Notes: a model not told the origin generated them from the sequence alone. Positions 46,805 through 59,565 are shown, counted from the first letter of the stretch. The stretch is 64,000 nucleotides of DNA from Tretioscincus oriximinensis (GCA_022410635.1 JAJVDF010000364.1:1120298-1184297), one strand, 5' to 3'. A program made the numbers and translations.

Positions 46805-46818
46805 ACAAAATGGCTGCC
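46805..46818 (+). promoter_or_regulatory. YY1-like site in CpG island
   Basis: ACAAAATGGCTGCC matches the YY1 core (AAnATGGCnGC). It is about 500 bases upstream of the PTPN1 start codon, so it could be in the promoter or far 5' UTR. Binding is inference. Confidence 0.4.
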
Positions 46819-47308
46819 AACCCAGCAGTTTAGCCCCCACTGCCGGCTCCCCCGACACACACAGGAAAGGTGTACTCTGCCCATGGCCAGGAGCCCCCTT
46901 GAACCCTGACTTGCCCCACCGCCTTCCTCTCCGTCCGCGCCCTCCTTCCCTTCTTCCNCCGCCGCCGCCGCCGCCTCCTGGTTCGGTTCTTGGAAAGGCG
47001 CTCCGTGGGCAGGGCCGGCGGCCACTTGTGTCATTTCCCGTGTGGGCAGGCGGGGAAGGAAGGGGCCAAGAGAAGCGCCGCCGCCAAGGGGAGGAGCTCT
47101 GCAGGCCGCGCCGAGGCACAGGCAGGCAAGGCAGCGAGAACGGAGCAGCCCGAGGCGGCGGGAGCATTGGGAGCATTGGGAGCAGCGGCGGCGGCGGCGA
47201 GCGGGCGGGACTAAGCTGTAGCCGGGCGCCGCGGCGGCGGAGAGCAGGAGCCGCAGCCGCCCAGCAGCCACACTCGGGCCGCCGAGGCCCGGGCTGCCCT
47301 CGCGCACC

Positions 47309-47371
47309 ATGGAGATAGAGAAGGAGTTCCACCAGGTTGACCAGGCAGACAGCTGGGCCGCCATCTACCAG
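47309..47371 (+). CDS. PTPN1: PTPN1 exon 1 (coding part), tyrosine phosphatase 1B N-terminus
   Basis: PTPN1 (PTP1B) is an endoplasmic-reticulum-anchored protein tyrosine phosphatase that dephosphorylates insulin receptor, leptin-pathway JAK2 and other kinases. The 21 codons here start MEIEKEF and end SWAAIYQ, agreeing with the human protein at 15 of 21 positions by my reading. As in human, the exon ends after AIYQ in phase 0. The start codon has a strong context (CGCACCATGG) and the exon is followed by the donor GTGAGG at 47372. The catalytic domain (HCSAGIGRSG loop), proline-rich segment and C-terminal membrane anchor are encoded by later exons outside the window. PTPN2, the closest paralogue, has a different N-terminus. 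The short Met-Glu start followed by the SWAAIYQ motif is specific to PTPN1. Confidence 0.95.
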
Positions 47372-48165
47372 GTGAGGGGAAGCAGCTACCCCAGCGCCCG
47401 GGGCAGCCAGTGCGGGGCCCACGCACACCACGGCGGGCCTTGCGAGGCGGGCGCCCCAGCCGGCCTTCGCTCTCTCGGCCATGCGCCTCTCGGCTCCGCT
47501 GACCCTTTCATTGTCCGCGCCCCGGGCCCCTCGCCCCCTGCTTAGGGACGCGGCGGCCCTTTCCCCGTCAGCGTTCCCGTGCACGCCGGCGGGGCCCTCC
47601 TGCCCCCTGCCTTTCCTTTGGGCCGCCGCCGCCCCCGCCGCCGCCGCCGCCGCCACGCAACTCCTTCTCAGGCGCCAGCGCGGGGCGTCGTGCTCGCTCA
47701 GCCACGGCCCGCTTGGGTGGCCGCTCTTGCCCCGGTGTGCCTCCAGGCCCCGCACACGCTGAGCCTGCATGGTGTGCGTGGAGGGCTGGATCGGGAGAGG
47801 CGCGCGCGGGGCTCGACACCCTTTTTCTTATGGCAGCGGGGAGGTTTCTCTAGCGGCGCCCTGCTGAAAGGGAAGCGCAAAGCAAGCGGAGCAAAAGAAG
47901 GCGAAAAAAGACGCCTTTACGCCCCTGGCCTGTAAAACGCTGTGCCTTGGGCTCGCCTGGTTCCTAGGAGCAGCAGCAGCAGCAGCCACCGGGGACCCTT
48001 CTCCCGGGCGCCTTCTGGGCCCCCTGCTTGGGGCCAGGCTTCCTCGGTTACAGCATCCTTAATTAACGGCTTTCCAGAAAGCACCCAGGGCCCCAGAGCA
48101 TTTGGTGATCAATATAATCTTCCGCCTGCTTTGAGCCTGGAAGCAGGACTGTCCTCTGCTGCTAG

Positions 48166-48353
48166 CAGGGGTGGGCAATTAATTTTTCCCAAGGGGCCAC
48201 ATGAGAAATTGGGGTGGTTTTAGAGGGCCGGATTAATATAGTTAACTCAGTTCTACCCAATACTGTATATAACTCTGAGCTAAGAGGGGCGGACNGGTCA
48301 GAGACAGTAGGAGGGCCGCATGTGGCCCCCAGGCCGCCCCTTGCCCAGGTCTG
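48166..48353. mobile_element. hAT-like miniature transposon
   Basis: The ends CAGGGGTGGGCAA and TTGCCCAGGTCTG are imperfect inverted repeats. The body has 'aaggggccacatgagaaatt', 'gagggccggattaatata' and 'agggccgcatgtggccccca', typical of hAT-derived miniatures in amniotes. The 8-base flanks do not match well. It sits near the start of intron 1. One ambiguous base is at 48295. Confidence 0.7.
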
Positions 48354-48438
48354 TGCTATACAGAACAATATAGGTCTTGATTTAGAGGCAGGGGACCGAT
48401 TCTGTGCCTCGGGTTTTATATATANAGAGAGAAAGATA

Positions 48439-48505
48439 CTGNTCAAAACAATTAAGGGAACACTTTAACATAACAGTGTAAGTGACTCCTTAATTGTCTG
48501 AGCAG
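48439..48505. mobile_element. palindromic miniature transposon, second copy
   Basis: CTGNTCAAAACAATTAAGGG at the left pairs with 'cttaattgtctgagcag' at the right, with TA at both edges. It is the same family as 39645-39718, slightly more diverged. Confidence 0.7.
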
Positions 48506-49924
48506 TATATAATTCTGATTCAGACTGCTAAGAAAACTAGGAAAATGCAAAGCAGTTGCAATCACGTTATTTCTGAGAACTAAGCCGTGAGGGCGCCTGT
48601 GGTGCTTCCTGCGAGAAAAGTGAGGTTTAAGATGGCACTGTTAGTGGATAGTTCTTCTGAATGTTTCAACAGAGCGGAGCTCTTTGTTTTATACCAAATA
48701 TATTGAAATATATGATTGTCTCACTTGTCAAATGTGGCACATCATTGGATATCTGAGTGAAAAGATGGGTAGTAAAATGCTTTGCAGTAAGTATCCTTGT
48801 TGTGAACTTGACTTTCTTGGGTAGAAAGCAGTTCGGCCTTTATGTCAGTGATTGTAATAATTATCTTTAATTTTTTTTTTTGGGGGGGGGGGGAACCTTC
48901 TGTTGTATTTCACAACACCGCCTGGTATTGGGGACTTTTGCTATTGTTTTAAAAAAGTTTTGCTAACAAAGTTGCATTGGATTTAAAAAAAAGTAGAAGC
49001 ACAGTAATTTTTAAGGATGAATGAGATGAAAAGAGAAGGTGTCATTTAAAAGCAAGAAATTGTTTTTTACATCAGTTGTTGCAGCTTGTGACAATTTTTG
49101 CTGCCTCAGGATTTTTGGCAAATCAATAACATTAGGAGGTGTGGGTGGTGAACTTCTCAGTTTTCTGATGAGTACCTCCTTTGTCTTGACGTTTTTAAAG
49201 ATCTGTTTTAATGGATATTGATAGTAGTTTAGTTCATCCACTGCCAGGCTAGATCAATAGTGCATGGTTTGCTGCTATTCAATATGTAAAGGAGGTAAGA
49301 TGAATTTTATCCCTTGCCTTTGGGACAAGGTAAAGTGGGAAAATGGCAAAATCAATTTCTTTCTTTTCAGGTATATTAGGAAAGGTTGAAGAAAACCCTT
49401 CAGACAGCTTGAGGTGAAATAACTGTGTTTATGTCATCACATTAGAAATTAAAGTTACAGTTTCCTAAACTCTCTGGTTTCGTTAAGGTTTGAACTGTCA
49501 TATACTCTAGAAACAAAAAAAAAATCTAGCAGCACAAAAACGTGTTTGTATGCCTGTGGCTTTGGTGTTGTTCAGAACTGTGTAATATTAAAAACTGGAA
49601 CAGTAGATTTTGTCAATTGGCCTTTTAAGGATTGAATATATTGTACAGTTACAACATTCAGAAAGTGACTTTGCAAAATATTGCATCAGTAGAGTTGCTG
49701 GTCTTGTTCTTTTAAAAAAAACGAAATGTCCTCTTTAGTAGCATTTGACTGGGAAACTATGTCAGCAAGAATAAGGAAAGTGGGTCAAGGTAGCAGCTGT
49801 ACTCAGAATCCTTATGCTACACTCTTTGCATAGTATCACTTCTAAATGTTCTAGCACTTCATAGCGTTAATGTAACTTTGCTACAAGAAGCATCATAAGC
49901 GTATGTAAAACACTCCCTTATACA

Positions 49925-50165
49925 TAGAGCCAGTTTGGTGTAGTAGTTAGAGTGTTGGATTCTTATCTGGTAGTCTCCCGGTTCGATTCCAGGAAGCCAG
50001 CTGGGTGATCTTGGGCCAATCACAGTTCTTAAAACTCTCTCAGCCCATCTTACTTCACAGGGTGTCTGTTGTGGAGAAAGCAACAAAAGCTCTATGCATC
50101 CCCCTATGGTTGGCTGCCCTGAGACCTTTGGGTAAAGGGCGAGATATAAGTATACATAAACTAAA
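49925..50165 (+). repeat. tRNA-derived SINE with L2-like tail, near full length
   Basis: The head 'gagccagtttggtgtagtag' has an A-box-like block and 'ggttcgattccaggaag' a B-box. The middle has 'gatcttgggccaatcacagt' and 'cttcacagggtgtctgttgt'. The 3' end 'gccctgagacctttgggtaa' plus 'agggcgagatataagtat' matches L2 tails, as expected for a SINE mobilised by L2. It is the best example of this family here. Confidence 0.88.
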
Positions 50166-50504
50166 TTATATAGTACAGCACTCCTATTACTGGAAAATAG
50201 AAGTGCAGATTGCCCTAAGAATGCATGCACTTCATCTAAATGCTGGTTTATATCACTGACATGATTTTGGAATAGTGTAGTTTTGTTATTAATTCCGATG
50301 AATTATATGGGAAATCTCATTTTAATGATTAGGTTAGAAGGAAGCTGTAATGTATAAAACCAGTTGCACAAGGGAAGGTGTACTGTTTTTAAAAGCATCT
50401 ATGCTTCTTTCAAAATTAGTGCCACAAGTTCAGGTGTATGGAGATGGTGTATATCAGTGAAAAATATTTAACTTATCACACATGCCAAACTTTTTACANT
50501 AAGT

Positions 50505-50704
50505 CCAGCAAAGGAGCTAGCAGCACTTTGAGACTAACTTGGGAAAAGTGGTTGGCATAAGCTTTCGTAGACAGGTCTACTTCTTCAGATGCATCTGAAG
50601 GCTACGAAAGCTTATGCCAACCACTTTTCTCAAGTTAGTCTCAAAGTGCTGCTAGCTCCTTTGCTGGACTTTCTGCTAGACTAACACGGCTATTTCTCTG
50701 AAAT
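50505..50704 (+). mobile_element. palindromic retroposon, young copy B
   Basis: Same element as 21675-21877. The left arm is full, centred on GATGCATC at 50588-50595. The right arm lacks about 13 bases next to the centre (after 'atctgaag'). The flanking duplication TTTTTACANTAAGT / TTTTTACATTAAGT is 14 bases (50491-50504 and 50705-50718). The tail 'ctttctgctagactaacacg' is the same as in copies A and C. Confidence 0.88.
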
Positions 50705-51212
50705 TTTTTACATTAAGTGAGCCATTGATGCAGTAACATTGTTTTGTCTTGCAGTAAATTCTCCCACCCAGTGCACATGAAACGTATTGCTGGAAGGTAA
50801 AGAAAATCCTGTTGCCAAAGGCCATTGACTCAGTGTTTAGTTACAAGACAACTATAGGTGCATCCAGGACTCGTTTATTCTGTTATATTTAGATAATTCT
50901 AAAATAAAGCATGGATATTCTGGCATATCCATATGTAGCCATCATGTCTGTAACCCATGTCGATGCTGTCATTTGAACAAGGAGATAAAAGGGAAACCCA
51001 TTGTCTGCCCAATTGTTAAAACAAAAATCACAAATTGCTTCTCATCATATCTAGTTAATCCTGATCAAGGATTAAGAGATTGATAGGGCAGTAGTATGTG
51101 GAGAACCAAGGGTCCCTATTTATGTGTAAACTTTCTTACCGTTAATCTCTTTACTGTTTGTTTTTACTTAAGAATACAATCTCTTGTAGCACTAAATAAA
51201 GCAAATATGTGG

Positions 51213-51310
51213 GTGTGACTGTAGCTCATTAGTAGAGCAACTGTCTGACAAGCAGAGGGTTGCTAGTACAATTTCCAGCCTCTCTCCAAAGTTAGGAAAT
51301 GGCATACCAC
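51213..51310 (+). repeat. tRNA-derived SINE head
   Basis: 'gactgtagctcattagtaga', 'gcaactgtctgacaagcaga' and 'gggttgctagtacaatttcc' form tRNA-like A and B boxes. The B box is mutated (GGTTGCTAGTACAATTT), so a functional tRNA is unlikely. The 3' border is unclear. Confidence 0.5.
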
Positions 51311-53919
51311 TTCTGTATTTTTGCTAAGGGCATCGCATAGAGGTACCCATGTCGTTAGCCAGGATCCAGCCATTACTTGGAGTCCAGCAATAATAAAGAG
51401 CAAAGAGCCAGCCTTGTTGCAGCTTAGGTTCTACTAGTTTTAATTAAAGTGGCAGATAACTCATCCATAGCTCATCCATACTTCACTTAGAAGCAGAAAG
51501 TCAGATGAGGACACTTTAATTGTGTGAGACCCTATTCACATGAAAGCAGCTTGGCAATATGGGGAATTGCAGACATGACTGGAAGTCAATATGCAAATAA
51601 CTAAGNTGAATAAAGCCCTCAATTAACTCTGCCTAATGGGAATGGGACTATTTCATTCAACATGTATAAAGTATCCTCCAAACACAAGAAACCACATGGC
51701 ACCAATAAAGTACTTGTATGATTGTGATTGTAATACCAAAATATAGTTGTGCCACCAATTTCACTGACTCTCTTTTTTCGTTATATATACTATGTCAAAA
51801 GTGTCCGCTCACTCACACCCAGGAATGCAGGTATGAGCATTATTGAGATTTTTTTTTNAAAAAAAAGCTCTCTGCAAGGCTTTCCCAAACTGATAGCTTT
51901 TTCTGAGGCTTTAGAATTACAGTTCTTATCAAGCAAATGTATGGATTAAGAGCAGATGAAGGAAGCTAGTAAAAAAAAAATCTGGGAGGCACTGGATTTG
52001 AGAAGTCTAGTCTATAACCGTAACAAGCATTCATTCATTTATTCAGGGTTGCCTTGTTAACTATTCCTAAAACTGTCTGCTACATACTTATTTGCAATAT
52101 TTTTATCCTGCCTTTATTTCAGAGAGCCCAAGGTGACACATTTCATTCTCTTGCTTTTATGTTTACAAAGCAAGTGACTATTGCAGCTGAAGCCAATGAC
52201 AGATACGCCACTGGCTCTTTGTAACACGATTCATTGTTTTTTCTTATGGTCCTATACTGAGGNTCACAGGAACTACAGTAGGCTAACCAGGTGACTCCTT
52301 TTCTGGGGAGAAACCTAGTTTGGGGGTATGTACCCTGCCCACCTGGGGGCAGGGGACGATTTCCCCATTTTGCTGAGGAAAAAATAAATAAAAAAATTGG
52401 GTGGGGATTTTTTTAAAAAAAAAACAGCATTCACTGCACTACCACTAAGGGGCTCTGGCAACCGGGGCCAGCTCCCAAAGGCACCCTACCCTTAGTAAAA
52501 AAAAAAATTCTCATGCACTTTAAAAAATTACACACCAAAAAATCTCACGCACTTAAAAAAATTCTCAAGTGCTTCACGGATTTCTCGAACAAGAATTTCG
52601 GGGATGTATGCATGTTGATTGGTGAGTTGCATATTCATGAATATGCAAATTAACATGACTATTAATTACCCCAGTTTGGGCCTCAGAAAATCTGGTCAGT
52701 ATGGTTATTATAAGTCATCTCCATGTAGTCTGAGGAAGTAGGAACAGATTTCATGTCCATGCAAAGGAAGCCCCTCCTTCCAGCTCTTCCTCTGACTTTG
52801 TTTAAGCAGCAGGGAAATTGTTATTTGGTTGCTTGCTACATTTTCCTGATTGGCATATTATAAGTTTGCCCCTTTTCTTTGGCTGCCTATAATTTTTAGC
52901 ACTAGCGTGCTTATAATTGTAACCACCACACAGCACAGAAACAGCACTTTCGAGGTCTTCGGAGAAACCTAGCATTCTGTTCTCTTTTTTCACAACAACC
53001 CTTTGAAGTAGCTTAGGCTGTCATACCTGAGTGGGGATACATGCCAAGGAACTTTTAGGTTCTAAGCAGATGTTAAACTGCTCATCACAACGTGTTTTGT
53101 TCCTTTTTCTAAGAGGTCTTTGATCTCCCATTGCAAAATGGCTGTAGTCTTTGCTGGTTGACCTGTTTGAAGGTTTTATGTATTGCTTTGAATGGGGCAT
53201 AAATAGAACAGTTGTTTTCTGGTCTTCTTGAATCAATTTGCAATAGCATCCGTATTCTCTGGTACTGAACAATTCTTATAAGTACTGGTGAAGTGAGTTT
53301 GCAAAGATTCCAATCTTTCATGTTATTTTTTTTTATTATCCCACCTTTTGACACACACCTATGTGATTGTTAGTAATTTGTGGCATGTATATGCCTGCAT
53401 ACATGCAAGTGCACACATGTAGCCAGATAAAGAAAAAATGCAAATTGTGTTTTTGTTTGCAAAACCTTTCTTGCTTGTTGGTGATTCTCTTTACCGGATG
53501 AATGACTCTTCATAATCGAGAACAAAATGTAAGTTGTGGTTAGCTGTGGAGAGATCTGACCTTCTATTTCCTTGTTTTCATTTTTATGCTGTAAACTTCA
53601 CATTGGGGATATAAAGAAAGTGCCGTTTGGTAGAAGAAACAGGAGCAGGCGAGTTTCAATTCGTATTGACAGCTTCCAAGCTCCAGTTCTTACCTTAAAT
53701 TATATGTTCTTACAGAGTCACCATCAACATTGTATAGAAATTAAAAGGTGCAAATAAATTGATGCACAGTATGGAAATAATTGATACCAAAGAACTGATC
53801 CATTATGGTTTTATTATCTGTTTATTTCATCCTTTTTCATTATTGGGGAAATGATGGTGTGTGTTTTTTTTCATCAATGGGGCATAGTTCTGTAGAGGTT
53901 AAGAGAAATATCTGTGGCA

Positions 53920-54130
53920 GCGACCAGCATGGATTAGTCAAATCTATGGAGGCTATCGATAAAAGTGGTAACTAGAATGGTTGTGTAGGTACTGCAGTAC
54001 CAGGTGAGCTGTTTGCAGGCTGTTGGTTTTGCTTTTATTTTCTGCTTGAGATGCCCAGTAGCAATTAGTAGATTGCTACTTGAATAAAACAAGATGCTGG
54101 ATTAGATAATCATTCATGACACTTTTTGTG
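53920..54130 (+). mobile_element. CR1 LINE 3' end, decayed
   Basis: 'ggaggctatcgataaaagtg', 'ctgcttgagatgcccagtag' and 'acaagatgctggattagata' match the 3' UTR of the CR1 copy at 43455-43915. The terminal repeat is lost. Confidence 0.6.
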
Positions 54131-54396
54131 CTTTTATGATTAGTGTGGTTCTTGGAGAATAAAAGTCCTATGTCAGTGATAACTTATCAGATTAGTTGTA
54201 AAGTCTTAACTATTATTCCTCAAATAATAATAAATTGCTGGATAAATTGCTCCTACATTTCTTGCATAACAGTTTTCCAAAGATGCATCTGCAGAGCCAC
54301 TTTGACATCTAGTTGTAAGACAAGGGCTGCTGCGTCCAGACAGAGTCAATAATCCGAGTGAAAGTCGAATTTCTATTGCGTTCGCCTCACCAGCCA

Positions 54397-54812
54397 GTTA
54401 GATAAACTGTCAGAATGTTAGTTTCAAAGCCCATTATCCAAAATTATTGATAAACCAGGAAAGCCAGCTGTCAAATCGGGATATAAGGATAAATCAGAAA
54501 GTTATGCTGTTTGGATAATTTTAGCAAGAAACTGTGAGAATGTTGATGTTTCCCATAAACCTCCCCTCGTCTCACAAAAGGGGTGTGCGAACTCTGTTAC
54601 TGCCAGCAGACTAACCAATAGTGTTTGGGAGGCAAACAAAATGGCTACCAGGAGAGAGGGTCACATGATTGGAAAACCTCATTTGCAAAGAACTGTCGGG
54701 GTGACAAAATCTGGAGTCAACTGTAGAAGTACGACTGCAGCGCTTTAAAGCTGGAAAATCAATAAGCTGGATCTTCATGAAAATCTAGAAAAAACAAGGG
54801 CTGTGGTTTTTG
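54397..54812 (+). repeat. unclassified interspersed family A, copy 2
   Basis: It aligns with the reverse complement of 2540-2950: 'ccaggaaagccagctgtcaa', 'atcgggatataaggataaat', 'gagaatgttgatgtttccca', 'gcagactaaccaatagtgtt' and 'gcaaacaaaatggctaccag'. It also has an insertion 'cgtctcacaaaaggggtgtg' that copy 1 lacks. Confidence 0.6.
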
Positions 54813-55730
54813 GAGTTATTCAGTGCTACCCCCTTCTCCACTATCCTAATTTACTTACAACTCACCTTTCTCTCTTGGATCTTCTTTGCATGACATCTGA
54901 TTTAACTTGACGTAAAAAGTTTGTGAAGTTTGGCTGCTCTGGGGATTAGTGTGTTTTTGTTGTTACTTTTCATGCGTTTGGTTCTTTTCTTGCTGAAGGC
55001 TTGCACAAATATTCACCAGCATGCCTGTCTTTTGTACAGTGTTGTAACTCTTCCAAGGACATTCCAGTACACTTTTCGATTCCATCCAATTACCTTGTCT
55101 GTTGTCTTCCCTTTCTCTTTCCTCTACCTTGCCAAGTATGATCTTTTTTTTTCTGGGGCGACTAATGTAATGTTGCAGTGAAAACTGATCATTCTGAGAA
55201 GCAACTTGGAAAAAGAAATGAGAAGGAAGAAGGNCTTATTCCTTTCTATTTAAAAATAAAACATTAATTCTGTGTTTAGGTTACACAATGTGACATGAAT
55301 GAATATGACACAGAGTTCTCATTGGAAGTATTTTGGCATTTGGGTTCCAGATGGTTTGCCACAAATTCTTCAGGGCATAAGAGTTTGGAAAGGATGCCTG
55401 GGACAAAGGCAAGGAATCCAATCTGTTTTCCAGTCTGTACCAAGTCTCAGAAAATTCTTAAATAGCTTAGCGCTCATAGCAACTGGAGCCTAGTTTTCTT
55501 AGGCATAAATCTTGAATCTATTATTTTTAACTACTGCTGAAGGTGAAAATTTGAACATAGAAAACTAATAATTAGAGAGATTATTAAGGTAAAGGTTATT
55601 TTTCCTGCCTAGTCTTTGATGAGTTAATTTTAAATGGGAGGCAGAGGCATGTTGAANGAGAAATGAGGTTGATTTCAAAGAAATAGCTATGTTTCCTTGA
55701 TTGAAATCTAGCAAGGGAGACTTGTACTAT

Positions 55731-55800
55731 TTTAGAAACTAAAAAGAAAAAAGTAGGTGGTATGAACTTTGTAGAGAAGTTTAATACTTCAGGTGCTAGG
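55731..55800. repeat. fold-back retroposon relic, left half
   Basis: 'tttagaaactaaaaagaaaa', 'agtaggtggtatgaactttg' and 'tttaatacttcaggtgctag' match the left arm of the palindromic family. The right arm is absent. Confidence 0.5.
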
Positions 55801-56394
55801 AAACCACTGCCTAGGGACAGGCTATATTTAGCAAACTTAGTGCTGGAAATGTGGATGTTTTCGGGTCAAAGTATAATACAAGTACAATTTATTTAATCTT
55901 TTTGAGTGCATGAGGGAAAGAGGTGAAACTAGGTAAAAGTGCTGCACTCAAATGTTTGCAAAAAAGTGGAGAGAAAGATCAGTCCATGAGCAACCTCAAG
56001 AGGTTGAGATGTTAATTGGGTTATAATAAGTGTAATGTGTCAGGAAATAATTGTCGCTATTAAATCCCTTATCGATGGACTGTAATTTGTGGCTATATTC
56101 CTATTCTGCTGCTTCTCTTTAAAATCTTTCAAATGAGGTTGCAGCTCATTTCACCTGGAGTTATATGGTCATTGGTGAGAAGCACAGGCATGAAGTTTTA
56201 GTTTTAGTGAGAAGGTCTCTCTAAACTGAGATCTTCTGGGGTTTTTTCCCAGAGGGCCAAATGGCCTTAAAAGTCTTTTTTTTAAAATGCAAGTGATGAG
56301 TCACTGTTTTGTGTTCATGCTCTTTTGTGATATTTTTTGTTCTAGAATATTTTTGAAATTGAAGGCCAACAATCATTAGTTTGATTAACTTCTG

Positions 56395-56820
56395 ACCGGA
56401 ATGACTGGCTGGACATACAACACACTGCATTATCTGCATTGTTAATTCAAAATATTAATTTCAGCATCTAAAGCCCTCAGAGACTTGGGTCTCAAATATC
56501 TGAAGGAATGCAATCTCTTTTTTCAACTTGTCCATGCCTTAAGATCTGCAGGTGAGACTCTCCTGGTTGTACCAGAACTCTGAATAGCAATGGGCGTAGG
56601 GCCTTCACAGTGGTGGCCCCTAGATTTTGGAATAGTCTATCCCTTGAGAGGTGCATCAGGCTTCTTCATTGCAGACTTTCAGAAAATTATTGAAGATACA
56701 TCTTTGGCAGAAGAGACAGCATGATTCATAATATATTTATTTATATTCTGTTTTTATATTCTGAAATCTTCTGGTAAAGGATGAGTTGAATGAACAAATG
56801 AACAAACAAATAAATAGTTT
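56395..56820 (+). mobile_element. L2 LINE 3' part, decayed
   Basis: 'ctgaccggaatgactggctg', 'aagccctcagagacttgggt', 'ccatgccttaagatctgcag', 'agggccttcacagtggtggc' and 'gattttggaatagtctatcc' follow the order of the L2 ORF end at 45990-46330. Many frameshifts. It ends in A-rich 'caaacaaataaatag'. Confidence 0.82.
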
Positions 56821-59565
56821 GATGTTAGACCAAACAGTTGTTCTGTTTGATAGCAAACTGAATATATAGTTTTGTTTCATACATGCTCCTAGACGGGAGA
56901 GAGACCAGTGTTGTGTTATACAAAGAAAGGAAGAAAAGGAATTTGCCTTTCCCTTTTTCCTTTTTTACCTCCTTTCTTTTTCATTACAGCCCAAACCCCT
57001 AGATGAGATACTGTACTTGATTATAACCTTGAACCTACCTTGGTTTAAGCTCCTCGTCTCTCTCTTGTTTCTCTAGCCAATGTAGCACATTTGAGTAATA
57101 GAAATCCAACCCAGTAGGGACTTTCAAAATACATTGGGTGGGAGTGTCCCAGTGATGGGACTGGCTTTACTTTGAGCTTGAAACAAAATCCATTTTAAGA
57201 GGCTGTTGTGTTTAAAAGCATGAAATAGTCNCTTTTGTAATAACAGCTTTAACTTTGATCACTTGGTTCAAATTCCTTTTCTGCAGTGAAAGCTCATTTG
57301 TTTCCCAAGTTATGGGCAGAATAACCTAACTGCTATGTGAGCGCTTTAGAAAGGAGTGACTGGAACTCCTAACATGACATGGTAAACCATGCACTATCGT
57401 TTTGGTAGAACCTTCTACCTAGTGCCAAGTGTTGAGTTTAAACTGGTGAAGTCAAGAGAGAAAACTCCGATGCTTGGTCAAGATTTCCATTATCCTCATG
57501 TCCAGAATTCAGTTGACAGACTCAATCAATGCTTTCATCGACACCAATGGGATGTTTCCCCATGAGAGAGATTTCATGTCTCTTTCTGGCTTCACAAGTC
57601 CTTGGTTCAAATAGGCCACTACACCATGCTTGCTGATCAAATAAAGATACCAGGTGCCTTTGGAAAATAAACGATAATTTAGTATGCAGATATCTGTGTT
57701 GCATCAATAAGCAAGGGGATAATTCATTCTTAATATGGAAGGATATTGAGCAATAACTGGCAACAAAATAAAGTGGGCTTTTTCTTTTCTTTTTTTTAGG
57801 AAACAGAAATAATGTTTTGACAGAATATGCAATTGAATTAGCAGCTGAGTTGTTCAGGATTCCTAAGAATTGTTAATACACACTGGACTGTGATGCAGAA
57901 CTGCTGGCTTGTGGGTTTGTAATCCAAACCACAAGTTGCTTCACAGCCTCACTGAATGCTGCTGCCAGATAAACTTTCAAAGAGGCCTAATAAGTGGTGG
58001 AGTAGATGCTGTGGATCAAAAGTGCACTCAAATATCCATCACATTTTTTTAGTCTATAGGTGTATGCTTCGAAGAGGATTCCTTTGAGTGAAGTGGCCCA
58101 GATGTTTCAGGATGGTCTTCCTTGATCCAGGAATATCCAGAATGTTCAAAAAGATGCCATGTGGATGATGTCTAATCTGTATGGTAAACAGTTATATCAG
58201 GGAATTCTTAAACCTTGAATATCTGAGCAGCAAATGTTCAATGTTGAGCTCTTCTGTAATTTTAAAAGAAGAAAGAAATAATTTTAATTGAAAATAGGAT
58301 GCAGAATAGTCTGCACGCTGACACAGACTATAACAAGCCCTGCCCAGTACCTGTACTTAGAGTTTCAGGACCCTGTTCCAGGATAAATTCTGTAGTAAGG
58401 CCCAGTTCAGTGAGGTATATTTTACTGTTGGATATAATGAAAGCCTAAGACACTTAAGAAGAAGAATAACAACTTTAACAAGATATTATTAAAGATTTTT
58501 CATAATATAAGGGGGGAAAACATGTTCAGTTTGCCAGACATAATTGAGTTCTAAAATACAGTTTCTTATAGAATACGTTACTAAGAATGAAACAGCTTTC
58601 CCTCATGCAATCCACATGAGTTTTGTAGGCACAGAAAGATCTTTAATGGTAGGAGCAGCTTTTCTGAAAATAAGTTTGGGGTTTGATGGAAATTAAAGAC
58701 TCACATTGAACTACTGTAATTTCGTTTCTTGTGGTCACAATTTTCTACCGACCTTCAGTGTCATAGACTAGTATGGATGCTTTTTTCAGCTGGGAAATAG
58801 CATTTTATGAGTGTCCATTGGAAACTTTCATCACCAGATCTTTGTATGAGAATTGAATAAGGGGGGAAATAAATTTGGGACATATTAATTTTTTAAATCA
58901 ACCCCCTAATCTCACTGTAACTTTTCCAGGGTCTTAATTTTAATGAGTTCTTATTTTTAAAGTGAATTCATCATTCTTGCTAAAAGCTAGGGTGAGTCAT
59001 CCTTCCCAGACTGAAATGCCACATGCAAATTTGTTCTTAAATATTCCAGAATGTGGAGAAATGAAATAAAACCCTGTGTTTTGGCCACTTCTTTATTTGA
59101 GATAACAGAAGCTCTTCCTGAATTGCTTAGGCAACCTCGTCTGTGTTTTCATCTGAGAGTGTCATAAAGAAAGTGTAGTTACTTCAGAATAATTGAGATG
59201 TGTTGTCTGTTGTTTTCTGTGGTCTCAAGTCTTGGTTTAGATTTCATCAAATTGGTAAAGTGCTCGGCCTTAGTTTCTCCGTTTGTGCAAAATAATTTTT
59301 AAAATGCCTATCAAGATTGTTGTAATTTCAACCATTTTGAAGATATTTGTTTGCAAGTTGTTTTAGTGCGTTGGGCATTAAATACGAGACTGTTTCTTGA
59401 AATTTAACATCTTTAGCTGTAGCCTTTCTGTTGCGTTTTCCAGGAGATTCCCAGGACACTTACAAACGTTAAAACAAGTAAATCAGTGTGAGAAAATAAA
59501 CTAAAAGTAATTGTTATACAGATTTTCTTTTTTTGAGACATGTTGATACTGTCATATTTAAGATG

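Larger units (their letters stand above)
46690..47935. promoter_or_regulatory. PTPN1: CpG island, PTPN1 promoter region
   Basis: CpG density and GC content rise sharply from about 46690 and fall after about 47935, in an otherwise AT-rich, CpG-poor window. The island covers the region upstream of the PTPN1 start codon, exon 1 and the first 550 bases of intron 1. It contains a GC box (GGGCGGGA at 47203-47210), CCG/CGG triplet runs (46957-46975, 47184-47202, 47632-47655) and no TATA box near the expected start. A TATA-less, CpG-island promoter is typical of broadly expressed genes. The exact transcription start cannot be read from the sequence. Long frames in this region, including a 353-codon minus-strand one, are GC-rich shadows. 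Confidence 0.9.

Noticed and set aside
46709..47770. A 353-codon minus-strand frame across the CpG island, and other long frames on both strands
   Set aside because: GC-rich islands lack stop codons by composition. The frame is rich in Arg/Ala/Pro/Gly with no domain and overlaps the PTPN1 start region antisense.
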